A stretch of DNA of 7,848 bases from GCA-003244245 sp036279835 (GTDB lineage: Bacteria > Actinomycetota > Actinomycetes > Mycobacteriales > Pseudonocardiaceae). The DNA lies in contig DASUII010000135.1 of assembly GCA_036279835.1 (NCBI GenBank), positions 1 to 7,848 on the forward strand, given 5' to 3'. Positions 5,931 to 7,848 of this stretch are shown here, in pieces. The translations under genes were made by a program, and so were the position numbers. Numbering within the stretch: the stretch's first letter is position 1; every line of letters begins with the position of its first letter. The notes under the pieces are model-generated. The model ran no database searches. It saw only the letters and a program-made list of their open reading frames with translations, and had not been told where the DNA came from.

Positions 5931-6023
5931 GGTTCTAACAGACCATCAGGACGCTCCGGCGACGTGCAATAGGTTCCAGTTGACGCCTACCGGCCGCACC
6001 GCGAGACCGGTTCTGTCAGACCA
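5931..6023. repeat. 15-bp direct repeat pair in the hydrolase-uvrA divergent spacer
   Basis: GGTTCTAACAGACCA (5931-5945) and GGTTCTGTCAGACCA (6009-6023) match at 13 of 15 positions, in the same orientation and 78 bp apart. The first copy abuts the annotated start of the hydrolase gene; the second overlaps the upstream element of the predicted uvrA promoter. They may be two binding sites of one regulator acting on both genes. Only the second copy has a -10-like hexamer at the right distance on the + strand. Confidence 0.55.
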
Positions 6024-6035
6024 GGCGCATAGCAT
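6013..6035 (+). promoter_or_regulatory. Predicted RecA-independent DNA-damage promoter of uvrA (RecA-NDp/PafBC type)
   Basis: The mycobacterial damage promoter consensus TTGTCRGTG-N8-TANNNT is approached by CTGTCAGAC (6013-6021), an exact 8-base spacer and TAGCAT (6030-6035). Six of nine upstream bases match, including the core TGTCAG, and the -10 hexamer fits fully. Transcription would start near 6042, giving a leader of about 43 bases. uvrA is, as I recall, among the M. tuberculosis genes listed with this promoter class. I see no mycobacterial LexA box (TCGAAC-N4-GTTCGA) in the spacer. Confidence 0.6.
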
Positions 6036-6072
6036 GGGTGGGGCCGTCAAAGTGTGCGACAGGCCGGATCCG

Positions 6073-6080
6073 AAGGGGAG
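6073..6080 (+). promoter_or_regulatory. Ribosome binding site of uvrA
   Basis: AAGGGGAG ends four bases before the GTG at 6085 and decides for that start over the in-frame ATG at 6034, which overlaps the predicted -10 hexamer. Confidence 0.65.
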
Positions 6081-6084
6081 CCAG

Positions 6085-7848
6085 GTGGCTGATCGACTTG
6101 TGGTGCGCGGTGCGCGGGAGCACAACCTGCGCAACGTCGATCTCGACCTGCCCCGTGACAGCCTCATCGTGTTCACCGGGCTGTCCGGTTCGGGCAAGTC
6201 CAGCCTGGCCTTTGACACCATCTTCGCGGAGGGCCAGCGCCGCTATGTCGAGTCGCTGTCCGCCTACGCCCGCCAGTTCCTCGGCCAGATGGACAAGCCT
6301 GACGTCGACTTCATCGAGGGCCTGTCACCGGCGGTGTCGATTGACCAGAAGTCCACCAGCCGCAACCCCCGCTCCACCGTCGGCACCATCACCGAAGTGC
6401 ACGACTACCTGCGCCTGCTCTACGCGCGCGCCGGGGAGCCGCATTGCCCGGTGTGTGGCGAGCTGATCTCCCGGCAGACCCCCCAGCAGATCGTCGACCA
6501 GGTACTCGCGCTCCAGCCCGGCACCCGGTTCCAGGTCCTGGCCCCGGTGGTGCGGACCCGCAAGGGCGAGTTCGTCGACCTGTTCGCCGAGTTGCAGTCC
6601 CAGGGTTACTCCCGGGTACTCGTCGACGGCCATGTTCACCCGTTGACGGAGCCGCCCAGGCTCAAAAAGCAGGATAAACACGACATCTCCGTGGTGGTCG
6701 ACCGGTTGGCGGTCAAGGACAGTGCCAAGCAGCGGCTGACCGACTCGGTGGAGACCGCGCTGCGGCTGGCCGACGGGCTGGTCGTGCTCGATTTCGTCGA
6801 CCGCGACGAGCGTGATCCGCACCGGCAGCGCCGGTTCTCCGAGCGGATGGCGTGCCCGAACGGCCACCCCATCGGCGTCGACGACCTCGAGCCACGGTCG
6901 TTTTCGTTCAACTCGCCCTACGGCGCCTGCCCGGAGTGCACCGGGATCGGGGTGCGCAAGGAAGTCGACCCCGAGTTGGTGGTGCCCGACGAGGAGTTGT
7001 CGCTGGCCGAGGGGGCGATCGCGCCGTGGTCCACCGGGCAGACCGCCGAGTACTTCCAGCGGCTGCTGGAGGCGCTGGCCGAGACCGTCGGCTTCCGGAT
7101 GGACATGCCGTGGCGACGGCTGCCGGCTAGCGCCCAGAAGGCCGTGCTGCACGGCTCCGATGTGCAGGTGCATGTCCGGTACCGCAACCGTTACGGCCGC
7201 GAGCGCTCTTACTACGCCGCGTTCGAGGGCGTCCTGCCGTTCCTCGAGCGCCGGATGAACCAGACAGAGTCGGAGTACATGCGGGAGAAGTACGACGGCT
7301 ACATGCGTGAGGTGCCCTGCCCAGCTTGCGGTGGGACCCGGCTCAAGCCGGAGATCCTCGCCGTGACGCTGTCGCACGCCACGGAAGGCAAGAAGTCGAT
7401 CGCTGACGTGTCCGCGTTGTCGGTCCGCGACGCCACGGCCTTCCTCGACGGTCTCGCGCTGGGTACCAGGCAAGCGATGATCGCCGGCGCGGTGCTCAAG
7501 GAGATCCAGGCCCGGCTGCACTTCCTGCTCGACGTCGGGCTGGACTACCTGTCCTTGGACCGCGCCTCAGCCACGCTGTCCGGTGGTGAGGCGCAGCGGA
7601 TCCGGCTGGCCACTCAGATCGGCTCTGGGTTGGTCGGGGTGCTCTATGTGCTCGACGAGCCGTCGATCGGCCTGCACCAGCGGGACAACCACCGCCTGCT
7701 GGCCACTCTCACCAGGCTGCGGGATCTGGGCAACACGCTGATCGTGGTCGAGCACGATGAGGACACCATCCGCGCCTCTGACTGGGTGGTCGACATCGGT
7801 CCCGGGGCGGGGGAGCACGGCGGTCAGGTCGTGCACAGCGGCCCCTTC
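6085..7848 (+). CDS. uvrA: UvrA, excinuclease ABC subunit A (3' end outside window)
   Basis: The first 588 codons of about 970 are present. UvrA is the DNA-damage-sensing ATPase of nucleotide excision repair; it dimerises, loads UvrB at lesions and then leaves. Visible elements: VADRLVVRGAREHNLRNVDL at the N-terminus, Walker A GLSGSGKSS (residues 32-40, K38), a CPVC pair (C121, C124), the zinc module with C257-x3-H261 and C282-x2-C285, another CPAC pair (C412, C415) before GGTRLKPE, the ABC signature LSGGE (498-502), Walker B with D524-E525 in YVLDEPSIGLHQRD, and the H-loop His557 in VVEHDEDT. This completes ATPase site I; the second ATPase half lies beyond the window. The GTG start has a good ribosome binding site and gives the N-terminus remembered for mycobacterial UvrA. 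A damage-type promoter lies upstream. No frame disruption is seen. Confidence 0.98.
   Translation, partial: MADRLVVRGAREHNLRNVDLDLPRDSLIVFTGLSGSGKSSLAFDTIFAEGQRRYVESLSAYARQFLGQMDKPDVDFIEGLSPAVSIDQKSTSRNPRSTVGTITEVHDYLRLLYARAGEPHCPVCGELISRQTPQQIVDQVLALQPGTRFQVLAPVVRTRKGEFVDLFAELQSQGYSRVLVDGHVHPLTEPPRLKKQDKHDISVVVDRLAVKDSAKQRLTDSVETALRLADGLVVLDFVDRDERDPHRQRRFSERMACPNGHPIGVDDLEPRSFSFNSPYGACPECTGIGVRKEVDPELVVPDEELSLAEGAIAPWSTGQTAEYFQRLLEALAETVGFRMDMPWRRLPASAQKAVLHGSDVQVHVRYRNRYGRERSYYAAFEGVLPFLERRMNQTESEYMREKYDGYMREVPCPACGGTRLKPEILAVTLSHATEGKKSIADVSALSVRDATAFLDGLALGTRQAMIAGAVLKEIQARLHFLLDVGLDYLSLDRASATLSGGEAQRIRLATQIGSGLVGVLYVLDEPSIGLHQRDNHRLLATLTRLRDLGNTLIVVEHDEDTIRASDWVVDIGPGAGEHGGQVVHSGPF

Noticed and set aside
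6034..6084. ATG 6034 as uvrA start
   Set aside because: It overlaps the predicted -10 hexamer and adds 17 residues not expected in UvrA; GTG 6085 has a good ribosome binding site.
6325..7521. 398-residue minus-strand reading frame
   Set aside because: It lies wholly antisense to uvrA, whose motifs are intact on the + strand; long antisense frames are expected in high-GC DNA.

Overview
The window comes from a high-GC actinobacterium, most likely a Mycobacterium or close relative. The UvrA N-terminus resembles mycobacterial UvrA as I remember it, and a metallo-beta-lactamase-fold gene sits divergently beside uvrA, as Rv1637c does beside Rv1638 (uvrA) in M. tuberculosis. The species cannot be named from sequence alone. 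Six protein genes fill the window (five on +, one on -). No RNA gene, insertion sequence or CRISPR array is visible, and no gene-free stretch reaches 300 bases.

Layout. (1) 1-1548: 3' part of a membrane protein with RCK-type nucleotide-binding domains on both sides of two membrane segments, probably an ion channel, without the canonical potassium filter. (2) 1549-1693: spacer holding a nested, perfectly centred 38-bp dyad. (3) 1694-3931: two tightly spaced genes, a double-hotdog MaoC-type hydratase and a class III CoA-transferase, which I read as mch and mct: (2R,3S)-beta-methylmalyl-CoA dehydratase and mesaconyl-CoA C1-C4 CoA transferase. These enzymes are known from the glyoxylate-assimilation half of the 3-hydroxypropionate bi-cycle of Chloroflexus. 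(4) 4087-5184: a single-pass membrane protein with three PASTA domains, a proline/valine-rich stalk and no kinase or penicillin-binding domain; several parts of the gene are internally repetitive. (5) 5215-5928, minus strand: a glyoxalase II-like metal hydrolase, convergent with the PASTA gene. (6) 6085-7848: the first 588 codons of uvrA, cut by the window end.

How the genes relate. The hydratase and CoA-transferase should catalyse consecutive steps on C5 CoA esters made from propionyl-CoA and glyoxylate, a plausible way to turn propionyl-CoA (odd-chain or sterol carbon) into pyruvate and acetyl-CoA. The lyases and the mesaconyl-C4-CoA hydratase needed to complete the route are not in the window. 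The channel and the PASTA protein are envelope functions with no evident metabolic link. The hydrolase and uvrA share a divergent promoter region with a 15-bp direct repeat; its uvrA-proximal copy overlaps a match to the LexA-independent DNA-damage promoter of mycobacteria (RecA-NDp/PafBC type).
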